From the NCBI GenBank assembly GCA_030268105.1, contig BSDZ01000020.1, forward strand, positions 1 to 64,000: a DNA stretch of 64,000 nt, in the 5' to 3' direction. The translations under genes and the position numbers were made by a program. The first letter of the stretch is position 1. Every line of letters begins with the position of its first letter. The notes below the pieces were generated by a model. That model ran no database searches and was not told the DNA's origin. It was given only the letters and a program-made list of their open reading frames with translations. Shown here in pieces: positions 33,475-44,310 of this stretch. Source of the stretch: Volvox africanus. Lineage: Eukaryota > Chlorophyta > Chlorophyceae > Chlamydomonadales > Volvocaceae.

Positions 33475-36400
33475 CTACCCCCATCCTTCTACCCCCTGCA
33501 CCCCTGCCCGCGTCATCAGGAGGAGCAAGAACGCCGTACTGCATACCTCCGGGTGGCCGTACAAAAAGGTTCCCGCCACTAAAACATTTGCTCCCGCTGC
33601 CACCGCCTCCACCGCCGTTCTCACGTTCACTCCGCCATCCACCTGGTAAAGCGGGGGGGGGGGGCAAAGCGGGGGGGGGGGGGTCACCTCTCTAGACTCC
33701 AACAAGATAGAGGGGAAGAAGAGATAACAAGAGCAATACCTACCCGCACCCGAGTGTTGTCATGAGCGAGGGAAGGGCGGGGATGAAGTGGAAGGCGGGA
33801 TAGGAGGAAAGATAGGATGAGGGACGGAGGCAGGAAAGACCCTGTTCCCTCTCTCACATAGCATACACGAAGGTGAGTTCCAGGTTCTACCCCGACCGAG
33901 AGCGGGCCAAAGACCCTAAGTTGAGGGCAGGGTGCCCCCATGTCGATGGACGATGACGACCCCAATTAAAGTGACCTGCGAGCTGACCAGGAGCGGAGTT
34001 GACGCCTTAGTGGATTCGGCAGATTCGGCTGGATGCCGGCGGTGGGTGCTGGTCATGACGGTGGATGCATAGAGGTCATACAGAGGTGGTTACATGTATC
34101 TACATCTACAAGTGGGTAGCGGTTTTAGTTAATGGCGCGAGCGGAGAAGAGCACTCGGCGGGAGACACACACCTGGATGAGCAGCCTTGGGCATGAGGCC
34201 CTCAGCTGCCGTACTTTCCCCAGCACCTGCATCTGGAAGGTCTGACCTCCGAAACCAGGGTCCACCGTCATGACCAGCACCTGGGGATTGCGGGTCGGGT
34301 GGGCAGATGAGCCAGGGTGCGGGTGTCATGAGGTGGGATGGGCCCGGTGTGTACGTATGCAAGGAGACGGAGGGTGGTCAGAGGAGGAGGTTCGGGGGCT
34401 GTTGGTTATAATCGCCTCCTCTCCCCGGCTGAGCAACGCGCACCTGTCCGCCCTGATGTGTCCATCTCCCAGTTTCTATACGCATGCACAACACGGTCCC
34501 CAGCCCTCAGTCCGTCTAACCCCGCCCCCCGCCCCCTCCGCCATGTCCCCTCCCCTGCTTCCCCTGCCGCCCTCATGCTGCAGCAGTCGCACCATGTCCA
34601 GCTCGCCTCGTTGAGCCATGGCGACCAGCTCATCCTATCGTAGGACAATATTCGGTTGGGGCAGGGGTGGAGGAATGAAGGGGAGGAGGAGGAGGATACC
34701 CCCCCGGTCGGTGCTGCACGGGCACCGAACTGCCGTTGGCAAGCCATAATTCTTGCCCTCGGTCAGCAACAGCAATAAGGTCATCGCCGTACGTTGTGAG
34801 ACATATTCCGTTGCGCCCTGACCCTAAGTACATAACAATGAATACTGCCCGCCTCACGAGCTGGGGTCAGGCTGGGGGTCAGATCCATTACCACCACTCC
34901 CCTGATGTCCACCTCCCAGCCCCCGCCCCACCTCTATCCCCCCCCTCTACATGTCCCCCCTCTTACCCGTCTCCCGACTTCATCCCTCGTTCGCTCACCG
35001 GGAGGTCCGAGTCGGGGGCGAGTGCCACCCCCACCCTAACACCTGCACTGCGGATCTTCGCTGCCAGAGCCGCCACAGAGCTGCCACCAGCCCCACCACC
35101 CTCACCGCAGCAGCCAGTGCTACCGCTTAAAGTCCTGTTGGGTGTACCATTTCCGTGCGGGTACCGCTGCTGCGTCTGTTCCCCTTGCTGCTGCGGCTGA
35201 TGGTGATTGAAGACCTCCCAATGGAAGGTGATGCCACTCGCCCCAGCTGCCACCAGCGCATCCACATAACGACCAGGATCCTGCCGGCATGAGGACGTTG
35301 CGGTGGCGGTGGCGGTGATGCGGGTGAACGCAAGGAGAAGACGGACAGCGCACGCGAGGAGGGAGATCAGAGGGATAGAGAGCCGGGCCGAAGATTCGTT
35401 CGCTCAGCAGACCGATGGTGGGAGATGAAGTGTTTAGTTGAGATTTCCAAAGCTCAAATTGCAGCAATGCTTTTCACCCGGCACACCACACACCCTTTTG
35501 CACCAAAACCCTCACCTGCCACCCACCAACCGTCCGATACGTGCTCGCGCCTTCCCTCATAGCATGCAAAACCCCGGCCCAGTCCACGTTTCCGCGCACC
35601 TGCACCGCCAGATGGCAGTCCAACGGCAGCTGAGTGGCCCTCCGGAGCGCCGAAACCACGGGTGGGCCGATGGTGAAGTTGGGGCATCGATCCCAGCTAC
35701 CGTCAAACACGTCCACATGCACCCAGTCCGCACCCGCTGCCTCCGCCTCCGAAACCGCAGATCCCAAGTGTGCGAAGTCGGCCGCCAGAATGCTGGGGGC
35801 CACAAGGATGGCACCGGCGTCTGCACCAGCACCCCGCCAACCACCTCCATCAGGCCCGCATGATGCTTGGCGGGTCTCCGTGTTGCTAGGAGTGCGGTCG
35901 TATTTCTTGTCGTACGTTCCGTGGAAAATGTGTGCCAGCGCGGGGTATAAAGCGGCGTATCGGGCGAGAGGTTGCTGGTGGGCGATGACTGAATCCGGGT
36001 TGGGAACTACCTCTCGCTCGACGGCGACCATGACATCTGCTGCGGCGGGTACACTGTCGTACATTCCGGCCGCTACTGCTGCGAGGATGGCGCATCCTAG
36101 CATGGGAGCCTCCGCGCACCTGCCGGGGTGGGGGTGGCAAGAGAGGGCTGGAGGGGTGAGTACTCTGGCACTACGCAGCGCTCACGCAGCCGGCAGCATG
36201 GGAAGGAGGAAGGAGCTGTAAGCGGCAGCACACACATCCAGGTGGGTGTGATGTGATGGACTGGATAGCTATCTGCCGGCTTGAGGCACGACGCAGGGCT
36301 GATTCCGTGATAAGCCACGACGAGGGTTGGGTGGAGGAAAGGACACAACTTGGATATTATATACATATACATACGTATATACATATGTATATATTGATAT

Positions 36401-38571
36401 CTTCTTATTGATAACCCCAAGGGAGTCCTCCAAACCGCGTCGTAGGTCCCTGGCCTTTAGTTGACGGCGTGTCAAAAGCCACGTCCAAACCTTTGAGCTG
36501 CCCGAAACAAAATCCAATCCAGCTGCCAGGAGTATTGCACCCTCCGTGCTGAGAGGTTGGTACCTTGCCGACCTAATTGCTAGTCCTGGATCAGGAACAC
36601 ATGACTCCTCATCCCTCTCTCAGTCCCTCTCTCTCACCTGGTGAGCCTCAGCGGCAGGCCGCACATGTCTGCGTGTATCTGCAACCACAGCTCCGACCTC
36701 GCCGCCCCTCCCGCCACAGTGATGGACCCGGGCCGGTAGCCCGCGGAGGACATCGTACGGAGAATGAGTGCCGTACCTGCGGCCCGTGGCAGAAGGTTTG
36801 CCGTACGAATGACGGTGATGGGGGAGGAATGGGAAATGAGAATTGAAAGGGGACGAACCCCTAGTGATCATGGAGGGCTTCATGACGCAGGTACGAACGG
36901 CTTCGTAACCGACAAACATCTGTAACCAGACAATCACTCTCTACTTCGTTACGTTCAGATTCCGAATATCACATCTTTCACCGATGTGATGACAGTCCGA
37001 TGAAATCCTGCCCCACAGCGCAGCAGGGAGGGTTTTGAACCAACACACATACACACACACGCCCGTGCTTGCCCACGCCCACCTGCCGCCACTGACTCCA
37101 GCAGCGCCCGAAACATGTGGCCCCGCCCGTGCTTGAGAGTGAGACCCGCCAGAGCCCCCCTGGAGCGAGCGTCAGTGTGTGGCGTGCGGTTGCCCTGAGG
37201 GGGTGGTAGTGTAGAGTGCGTACAGGGACCTCGCAATGGGGGGGTTGTAACGTGGTGGGGGTTGTCGGCCCCTCCCCGGCCCTGCCTGGAAAGCCGGCAT
37301 GCGTAAGAGCACATCAGCACCGGGCAACACTTGAGCAGGTGAGTCGTCGGTAAGTCGCAACAGGGCTCATTGGGCGTGGATAGAGTTTCGAGTGACCCGT
37401 GGGTCCGCCGTCACTTCCCCTTAACCCACCTGGAAGTGGTCCAAGGCCACTAGCCCCTCGCAGCCGGGAGCCACCTCCGCTGCCTCTCTGTCCAGTTCCG
37501 CGTACGAGGTGTTGGGGGCACAACACGTGCGTCTGCGGGGGGGACCGGGAGAGGGACCGGGGAGGGGGAGCGGGGGAGAGGACAGAATGGGTTCAGTTGG
37601 GATCAGCACAACAGATCGGGACACCCCCTGCTGTTGGCTGCCTGACGCCGGCTCGCTGACGTTACCAGGTTGACCTGGGTGATGTGGGCGGCCCCACTCA
37701 GTGAGCCATCCTTCACACCAGCCACGGACATCGCACTACACCTCTGCAAAGTGTGTACATTTTCTCACCAGACACGCAAACACAGACACACACCTGAACC
37801 AGGCGATGACGCTACCGGTGGATGTTTGACCGCCCTCGATGACGTGGCAGCCCGGTAGTACGGCATCCTGGTAAGTGCCGAAGAAGCCCCGCCCGTGTAG
37901 CTCCGAATCCACTACCCCCAGCTGCAGATGGGAGGACCCTGAAGAGAGGGGGAAGAGGGCGAAAGGGGGGAAAGAGCGGCGGGATGAACCCGGGGAGGTA
38001 TTGCGAGACGGAAAGATAGATGGATCCGGCGGCAGTGAGCTTTCCACAATACGATGAGTCGCTAAGTGCTGTACGCGCTTGACGCGTATTGCCTGCTATA
38101 GTCATCCTGTCATTCGTTTCCGAACGGCATCTAGGCTGCAGTCACACCCCACCCTCAACCCTCGGCCCCACACTTCCGTTGTCTAAAACCCGACCAACTA
38201 AGAAACAATACGACACAACACGTCATCCACTCGTGCTTTGCTGTTTCCCTCCCCCCCCCCCCACACACACACTATTTGCCTCCTGCAAACACAGCCACCC
38301 CTACCCGTCAGTAGCGCCATCTGTCCCGGTCGTATAACTCCGAGACCAATCATCCCGATGAATGCATCCGCCCCCCCTTGAGCTACCCGGGTTCCCTCCA
38401 CCAGGCCCAGATGGTCCGCAGCGGCCCGTGTAAGGCCCCCGACCAGCTCCCCCGGGGCCAGCACGGCCCCTCCTGGACCGGAGCAGGGCCACTTGTCCGC
38501 GAGGTCGGGGATGCCTAGCTTCTCCAACAGTGACAGAGGGGGACCTGCGTGTGTGTGCGCGCGTGTGTGTG

Positions 38572-38610
<39 letters not shown>

Positions 38611-40286
38611 CCAGTATGCGTACATATTGTTGGGGCAAACGGGACGAGAGGACGCGGAATAAAAAGTGAACAACTTATTAGGTGAGATCGGGAGGAAGTA
38701 CATTCCCTTCATCTTTCGACTTCCCCCTCTTCCCGAATTGGGTTCGTATGGCCTCATCGAAATCGCTACCCCTCCCCCCGGGCCCTTCCCCCCTCTCTCT
38801 CTCTCTCTTCAGCCCCTCCCTGCCCCGCACCTCTCCTAACGGAATAGTGCCAGCGTACGGACATATTGTTGGCGGAGGCGCATCGCCGACCCGTGAGACG
38901 AAGATTGAGGTAGTCCTGGTACTCGCACACGGTCTTTGCGGCGCCGTACACGTCAGGTTCGCACTCCGCCAGCCACAGCGCCTTAGGGATCATCCACTCC
39001 GCGGAGACGGGACCCGAACCCCCGCTGTTCACCTACAATGACGGTGTCAATCAGGGGGTCGTACTAACGGTTGTGTTGGTTTGTTCATTATGTTGGTTCT
39101 TGTAATGCTGGGAACGCATTTTGGACACTTAGGGGATGATGGGCGCTGGTGGAGACGGATGGACTTCTCTGGGTACTATTGCACGCGGACGCCCCACCCT
39201 ACCCGCACACCATCCACACCTCAAGCGCTACGTCGGCCGCCGCCGCCACTTTTTCCGCCTGCGCAGCCGACCTCATATCCATCCACAACAGCGCCGGACG
39301 CAAGGGCTCACCGTCTGGCGATATTGGTGGTGGTGGTGGCGGAAAGTGTAATGAAAGGGCAAAGAAAGAGACGGGTTTGCAGTTATATGGGCGAGAGGAG
39401 GCCAGGGAAAGGAAGCTGATGTCTAGCACTAGGGAGGAGGGAGCAGAATGGAAGACCTGATCCCTTCCCGCCATGAGCGTGCGCCCACAAGGGGCGAATC
39501 CTTCAGCGGTAGCCTGATGCCGCAAGCTCGTGCTTTCCAGTCATTTGCAGCCATCTCATGCATCAGACCGTTCGTTTGTTCATCCATCAATCCCCGCCTA
39601 CTCCTTCATCCCTCGTCTACCAGATCCAAGCGCCACGACGGTACAGCATGTCGTGTCCAAACATATGGCTGCGACATGCTCAGGGGAAACCCTCGCGGCA
39701 TCCATCGCCCCCTGCACTGCCTGGCCAAGTGCGTCCCACCAGTCCTCCGGGCGCTGTTCTGCCCATCCTGGATGGGGGTACTGGGTTTCATATTGGGCAG
39801 CGTGAGAGCCTACGATGTGGCCTGTAGGAACATGATAATAGAAGGGATAAATTGGGGACACTCTGTATGATAGTCTTATAAAACTTTTAGCTGTTTGTTT
39901 AGTCCCCAGATCCTTAACCAAAGAGAAATGGATCGTGAGCAGCACGCCGAGGCTTGCACGACGTTTTCAACACGGCTGACAAATCAACAGGGAAGGCAGT
40001 TATTGAAATATGTGATTGCTTTGGTTAAAATGTAAGATTCTTTGGCAGAGTTTTTCTTTGGGGACTTTCCGCAGAACAAGAGACACAGTCAGCCAATAAT
40101 ACACTTGCAGCGGCAGGGCCGCTCTTGAAAAGACCCATGAAATAATATTGGAAATACTGAAAATTGGTATAAAATGACTAGCCTATATGTCATGTTAAGC
40201 ACAATATTACCGGCTGAATTAAAGACAGCAGCTCTCAAGCTCTCCGTGCCTCCATCCACACCAATAACATAATGATCCGAAATCAT
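33475..40286 (-). CDS. FGGY carbohydrate kinase fused to ribulose-phosphate 3-epimerase
   Basis: Exons with matching phase on the minus strand: 40286-40211, 39821-39621, 39314-39220, 39032-38831, 38544-38305, 37938-37794, about 37528-37431, about 37192-37085, about 36780-36650, 36118-35600, 35280-34999, 34634-34593, 34280-34173 and 33642-33475. One further exon near 37,700 is uncertain. The kinase begins [17 protein letters not shown] (phosphate-1 loop), then [38 protein letters not shown] and [19 protein letters not shown]. Exon 36118-35600 holds the kinase C-terminus ([31 protein letters not shown]), a linker of about 35 residues, and the epimerase start [13 protein letters not shown] with metal ligands in HVDVFDG and [21 protein letters not shown] and VDGGVN (catalytic Asp) follow. 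Likely route: a free ketopentose such as D-ribulose to ribulose 5-phosphate to xylulose 5-phosphate. No transit peptide is obvious, so it is probably cytosolic. The exact sugar is inferred. Confidence 0.88.
33650..33685. repeat. G homopolymer tracts in the last intron of the fusion gene
   Basis: Two runs of ten or more G are separated by CAAAGC, just upstream (in coding direction) of the last exon's acceptor, where they form its polypyrimidine tract. Confidence 0.9.
33901..34050 (-). repeat. Dispersed ~150-bp repeat, copy 2
   Basis: Inverted near-copy of 8297-8450, in the intron between the last two exons of the kinase-epimerase gene. Confidence 0.85.
34046..34280. repeat. 20-bp perfect inverted repeat of epimerase exon sequence
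   Basis: Bases 34046-34065 are the exact reverse complement of 34261-34280, the first 20 coding bases of the epimerase exon that encodes [12 protein letters not shown]. The stray copy is intronic and abuts copy 2 of the dispersed repeat. Confidence 0.9.
38570..38606. repeat. (GT)n microsatellite in a kinase intron
   Basis: A run of GT dinucleotides lies upstream (in coding direction) of the acceptor at 38545. A separate C homopolymer followed by ACACAC is at about 38250-38272 in the next intron. Confidence 0.9.
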
Positions 40287-40299
40287 AATACAATATATA

Positions 40300-40950
40300 T
40301 TTTTGATCAATACGATTTCACGACTTTGTTGATGATCAACGATGGCGCTAATGAATTAGACACACGACAATCCAAGTAAAATATGGATTTCCATCAACGC
40401 CGTTTTAGTTTCCGGCATAAATCCGGAAGCATTGCCTACAAGTGCCGTACAAGGCATTCGCCGTGCATTGTTGTGGCTAAATCAGTCCAAGAGCTCGCGA
40501 ATTAAACCACAAAAGCTTCCCATGAGCATTTCATGTCTAAGCAACAGACATGCATTGGATAAAGATGGCATAGACAAAACCGTTGCATATGCTCTCGAAT
40601 TATCCCCCCGCACACGGGACGAGTTATCAACACGATGGCGGTCCTCTGCGACAACTTGACACGCGTTAGACTCCTTGATATGTAGCATGAAAGATGCTTT
40701 CTTGAAATTTTAGCCATTGTTGCAGTTCTCCGCGAGTGGTGTGCATCGACGCATGAAATCCATCCGAAGTGAAAAGGGACAAATCATCCTGACACCTAGA
40801 CACCGTCGTGAGCATCTAGCAATAGTATGCCTTCATCATACCGCCGCGCAGGTCCGTCGCAGGCCTTACGTTATCAGAAGAGTGACCTGAACTATTAACT
40901 TTTACCATTCTGAGCTGCTCCTTTCCCTTCCTCGGCTAACCGCCCTCAAC
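40300..40950. promoter_or_regulatory. Intergenic region between divergent kinase-epimerase and RING genes
   Basis: The kinase gene starts leftward at 40286 and the RING gene runs rightward from about 40,950, so the space between probably holds both promoters and possibly first exons of the RING gene. I cannot identify individual control sites. A small open frame at 40432-40659 resembles nothing known to me. Confidence 0.4.
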
Positions 40951-40953
40951 AGG

Positions 40954-42470
40954 CGGCGCCAATCGCTCCATCTCAATGAGAGAGCTGATGGAAATGCCTT
41001 TTGATCAGTTGGCAAACAGTGTAGAGGCGGCAACGACCGTCAGCAGTAGTAGGATCTCATCCATTAGGGTATTGCCGCTGCTGCGGGGGCCAGCATTTGG
41101 TGGAAGCAATGGCGGCAGTGGAGATGTGCCTGGGGGCCCTTTGCTGCGCTCTCACAGCGCATTGCCATCCGTATTGCAGTTTGGCAGCAGAGGGATGGAG
41201 GAAGGGGGCCTTATGGACTTGGTGAGGAGGGGGAAAGAGGGACAAATACCCACTGATATGAGATGCCGCGTGTTGTACTTCTTTGAACGTGTGTGTTTGC
41301 ATGTATGATTATGTGGCGGCTGCAGGGGTCTCCCGCCCGTTCGGAGGGTTTGCGCATTGCTCTGTGTCACGTGTTTCAGAGTCTTGCGCCGAGTCCTCCC
41401 CACACTCGTCCGTCCCCTCGCCCTTGTCCTTGAGAAGGTGCACATGTCGCTAAGAGATACCGCATACTGCCACTCACCCTTCGGCGGTGACGAAGCCGGG
41501 GGGGCGGGTAGCCGTTCGTCCCCACGCGCTCCTCACACGGCTGCTGACCGCGGCGGCCGACTGGGTCGCCTGCCCCTGGCGCTGGCGGTGGCGCTGGACA
41601 ACCGGGCGCAAACTTCCCACGGGCGGCCGTACACAACGGGCGCTGCTAGTGAAGGCGGTCGTCCGGGCTTGCCGTACAATTACGAGCAGCTGTTGGCGCT
41701 GGACGAAGAGCGAATGAGGCGAGTTGTACGGCCGGAGGTTGTACGGGCGTTGCCCATGGTAAGAGATAAGAGAATGACACCGATCATCCCGAAGTTGTCT
41801 ATACGAAAAGATGGCTTACTTCGATTACTTTCTTGATTAGGCCTAAGAGTTCTCGGAGGACTGAACCTCAAGAACCGCGAGACTCTGTGGATATGATGAC
41901 GTGTACGATGCGGTGAAGAAGTATCTATTTGCCTTTGTGTCCGTCTGTGAGCGTGTCATTTGTACGGCTGAGCCCCTTTGACGCCACCACCGTACTCCGC
42001 CATCACAGCCACGCGCCAGCCTCATTAGGGACCCTAGCCCAGCTCCCAAATGGACACATTCTGCAAGCGGCAATCATCAGACCCCCCTTCTTGCGGCAGT
42101 GCTGCTTCCTCGCCCGCCACGCAGGGCCGTGCACACGCCGGCGCTACTGGTCATCCACTTCTCCGCTGACCTCCCCTCCCCTCCCCTATCCACCCCTCCC
42201 CTCCCCCTCCCCCTCCCCTATCCTCCCCAACCCTCCTTGCAGCGCATCGCCCATCGATCCGACGGCGCCCAGCAGTGCCATGTGTGCTTGGAAAAATACA
42301 CTCCGGGTCGTACAGCCATCACCATCCTACCCTGCACACATGCCTTCTGTTCAGATTGCATAAGGCCCTGGCTAGCCGCCCACAGCACATGTCCCGTGTG
42401 CCGGTGGGCCTTCCCCGAGAGACAAACGGTGCTGGTGGCGGGAGAGGCCGGAGGAGGTGCCCACCTGTAG
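40954..42470 (+). CDS. RING-finger protein (predicted E3 ubiquitin ligase)
   Basis: Plus-strand exons: 40954-41220 (acceptor CAACAG, donor GTGAGG), with SMRELMEMPFDQLANSVEAA and a Gly/Ser-rich tail; a middle exon ending at 41758 (donor GTAAGA) with LPYNYEQLLALDEERMRRVV; and 42243-42470 ending in TAG. The last exon holds the zinc-binding domain: CHVCLEKYTPGRTA, LPCTHAFCSDCIRPWL and HSTCPVC. The pattern C-X2-C, C-X-H-X2-C-X2-C, C-X2-C is a C3HC4-type RING, which recruits an E2 enzyme. The YEQLLALDE segment before it is typical of plant and algal RING proteins of the CIP8/RNF126 kind. The middle exon's 5' border is unclear and an upstream first exon is likely missing. The stop follows soon after the RING. 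Substrate unknown. Confidence 0.78.
42173..42232. repeat. CCCCT-rich intronic repeat
   Basis: Irregular CCCCTCCCCTCC repeats form the pyrimidine tract before the RING exon acceptor at 42241-42242. Confidence 0.85.
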
Positions 42471-42479
42471 GGCCCGGTC

Positions 42480-44305
42480 TGCATTGGAAATTTGATAACA
42501 TAGGATCTAAATGGTATATCCGCGATCAGTACGCTGACGATGCATAGGGCCCGGCGGTTAAAAAGCCTTGTTGACCCCAAGAAGAAGGATATGTCAGGTT
42601 GTCGAAAAGCCGAGAAGCTTGGGGGAGATGTACAGCAGTGTACGGATGTTAAATGAGTTTGGTGCAAAAGTGCAAATGCCCCACGTACTTTGGTGAACTT
42701 GGCGCCGACCGTTTCGAGCCCCTCCATTCCAATCTTTCACATTTTCCTTCGCCTCACTGGCGGCGGGCCTATTCAGCAATTTACCCTGATTGCGAACCTG
42801 ACGGAGTTACGAAACATCCGAATTCAAAGATGGCATCGTTTCACAGCTCTCATCGTTTTCCGTTCGAGATTGTAAGCTGCCATGTATGGCTCGCCCGTTG
42901 TGTGCTTTGTCCGTACAAAGGTTTGTGGTGGTTAGGTGATATGATTGTACGGTTGCATTCCGCCCACTAAAGAAGGGCAATTGACCTGCATGTACGTGTT
43001 CCTGTAGTTGGTACGGCACTCAGATTGCTTCTTAATCTTCTACCGGACCAGTGGCTGCAGTAGAGAGACCTGCTGGCCCGCTTATATTACACGTGGGCGA
43101 GAATTGAGGGATGGGGCAACATGTCGGGAGATACCTCATCGGTCACCGCCTTTTACAACACTTCACATTTCTATGTGGCACAGTGCGTTATAATCATCGC
43201 ATTGCAACGCCGTACTGTTAAAGGTACGCAGTATCAGAAGAAATCCTCGTCCGCATCAACTGCTCAAAGGGAATCGAAAATGGATCCAGATCCAGCTTGT
43301 GAAGAAATAGATGTCAATTATCCACCCTATTCATAGTTACGCTATCAAGCATAGTGATGCAGCGGGTGCGTACAATGTCGTACATATCTTCCTTCTCATC
43401 GTCCCGCCTCCTGGCCAACCACTATCACTGCAGCTTCCATTCCGGGTCCAAGAAGTTTCCTACAACCACCCGAGTAACCAGCAATTGTCTTCTCAGCCGT
43501 AGAGACAAAAAACGTCACACATACTCGTATAAACTTTCAATTTACCATCTTCCTGTCAAAAGCAAAAATAAGCAATGGTTCCCTGACTGACTGACTGACT
43601 GCCACTAGAAGTACAGTACTAATTGAGTCTGCTGCTGCCCTCGCGGCCGCCTCCAGCCCAGCCGCAATTTGCCACTGAGAAAACAGACCACTGAAAACTC
43701 TCGCAACGGAAGAGGATATCGATTCCGACAGGCGAAAAACAACAGCTGATAACATATCGCATACAACACTGCGTACCGTGCCACGATAGATTGTACAGAA
43801 AAAAAAGAGTAGTATGGACACGGCCCATACGTTTTCCAGCAAATCTTTTTGTTAACTGGAAAGCGAGAACAGCCGCAGTCATTTTGCACTCGTCCAGACG
43901 TTGCCGCAATGCATGAGAGGTCAAAGAGACATGTGTATTGCGACAAGGCTCTTCGAACCACAACTTTGGCCCCTGCTGTGGTTTTCGGAAATGTGTCGTT
44001 TGCCGTACACGATTCATGTACCGCCTGTATGATCACTTACCTAACTATCATGCCGTTAAATCAATTATGTAAAGAGTGGTGAATCGTGTGAATCTGACCG
44101 CCCCCGCGTCGCGTCCACTCGTGCAACCCGTAACCGACCCCCCTTAACACACACGCTAACGACCATCCTCAAGTACGGATTCGCCATCAACGCCCTATGC
44201 TCTCCCTCACTCCCGTCATCCCCCGCACGTGTATCGGAAAGTACACGGACCTGACACCGGGAAGTCACGGGAGGTCTGTATCCTCATAGTCCATGGGCGG
44301 CATAC
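42480..44305. other. Intergenic, no gene recognised
   Basis: This lies between the convergent RING and reductase genes, so mainly 3' flanks. Overlapping short frames near 43540-44080 on both strands show no domain. A (CTGA)n microsatellite of about five units lies at 43583-43602. Confidence 0.5.
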
Positions 44306-44310
44306 CCTTA

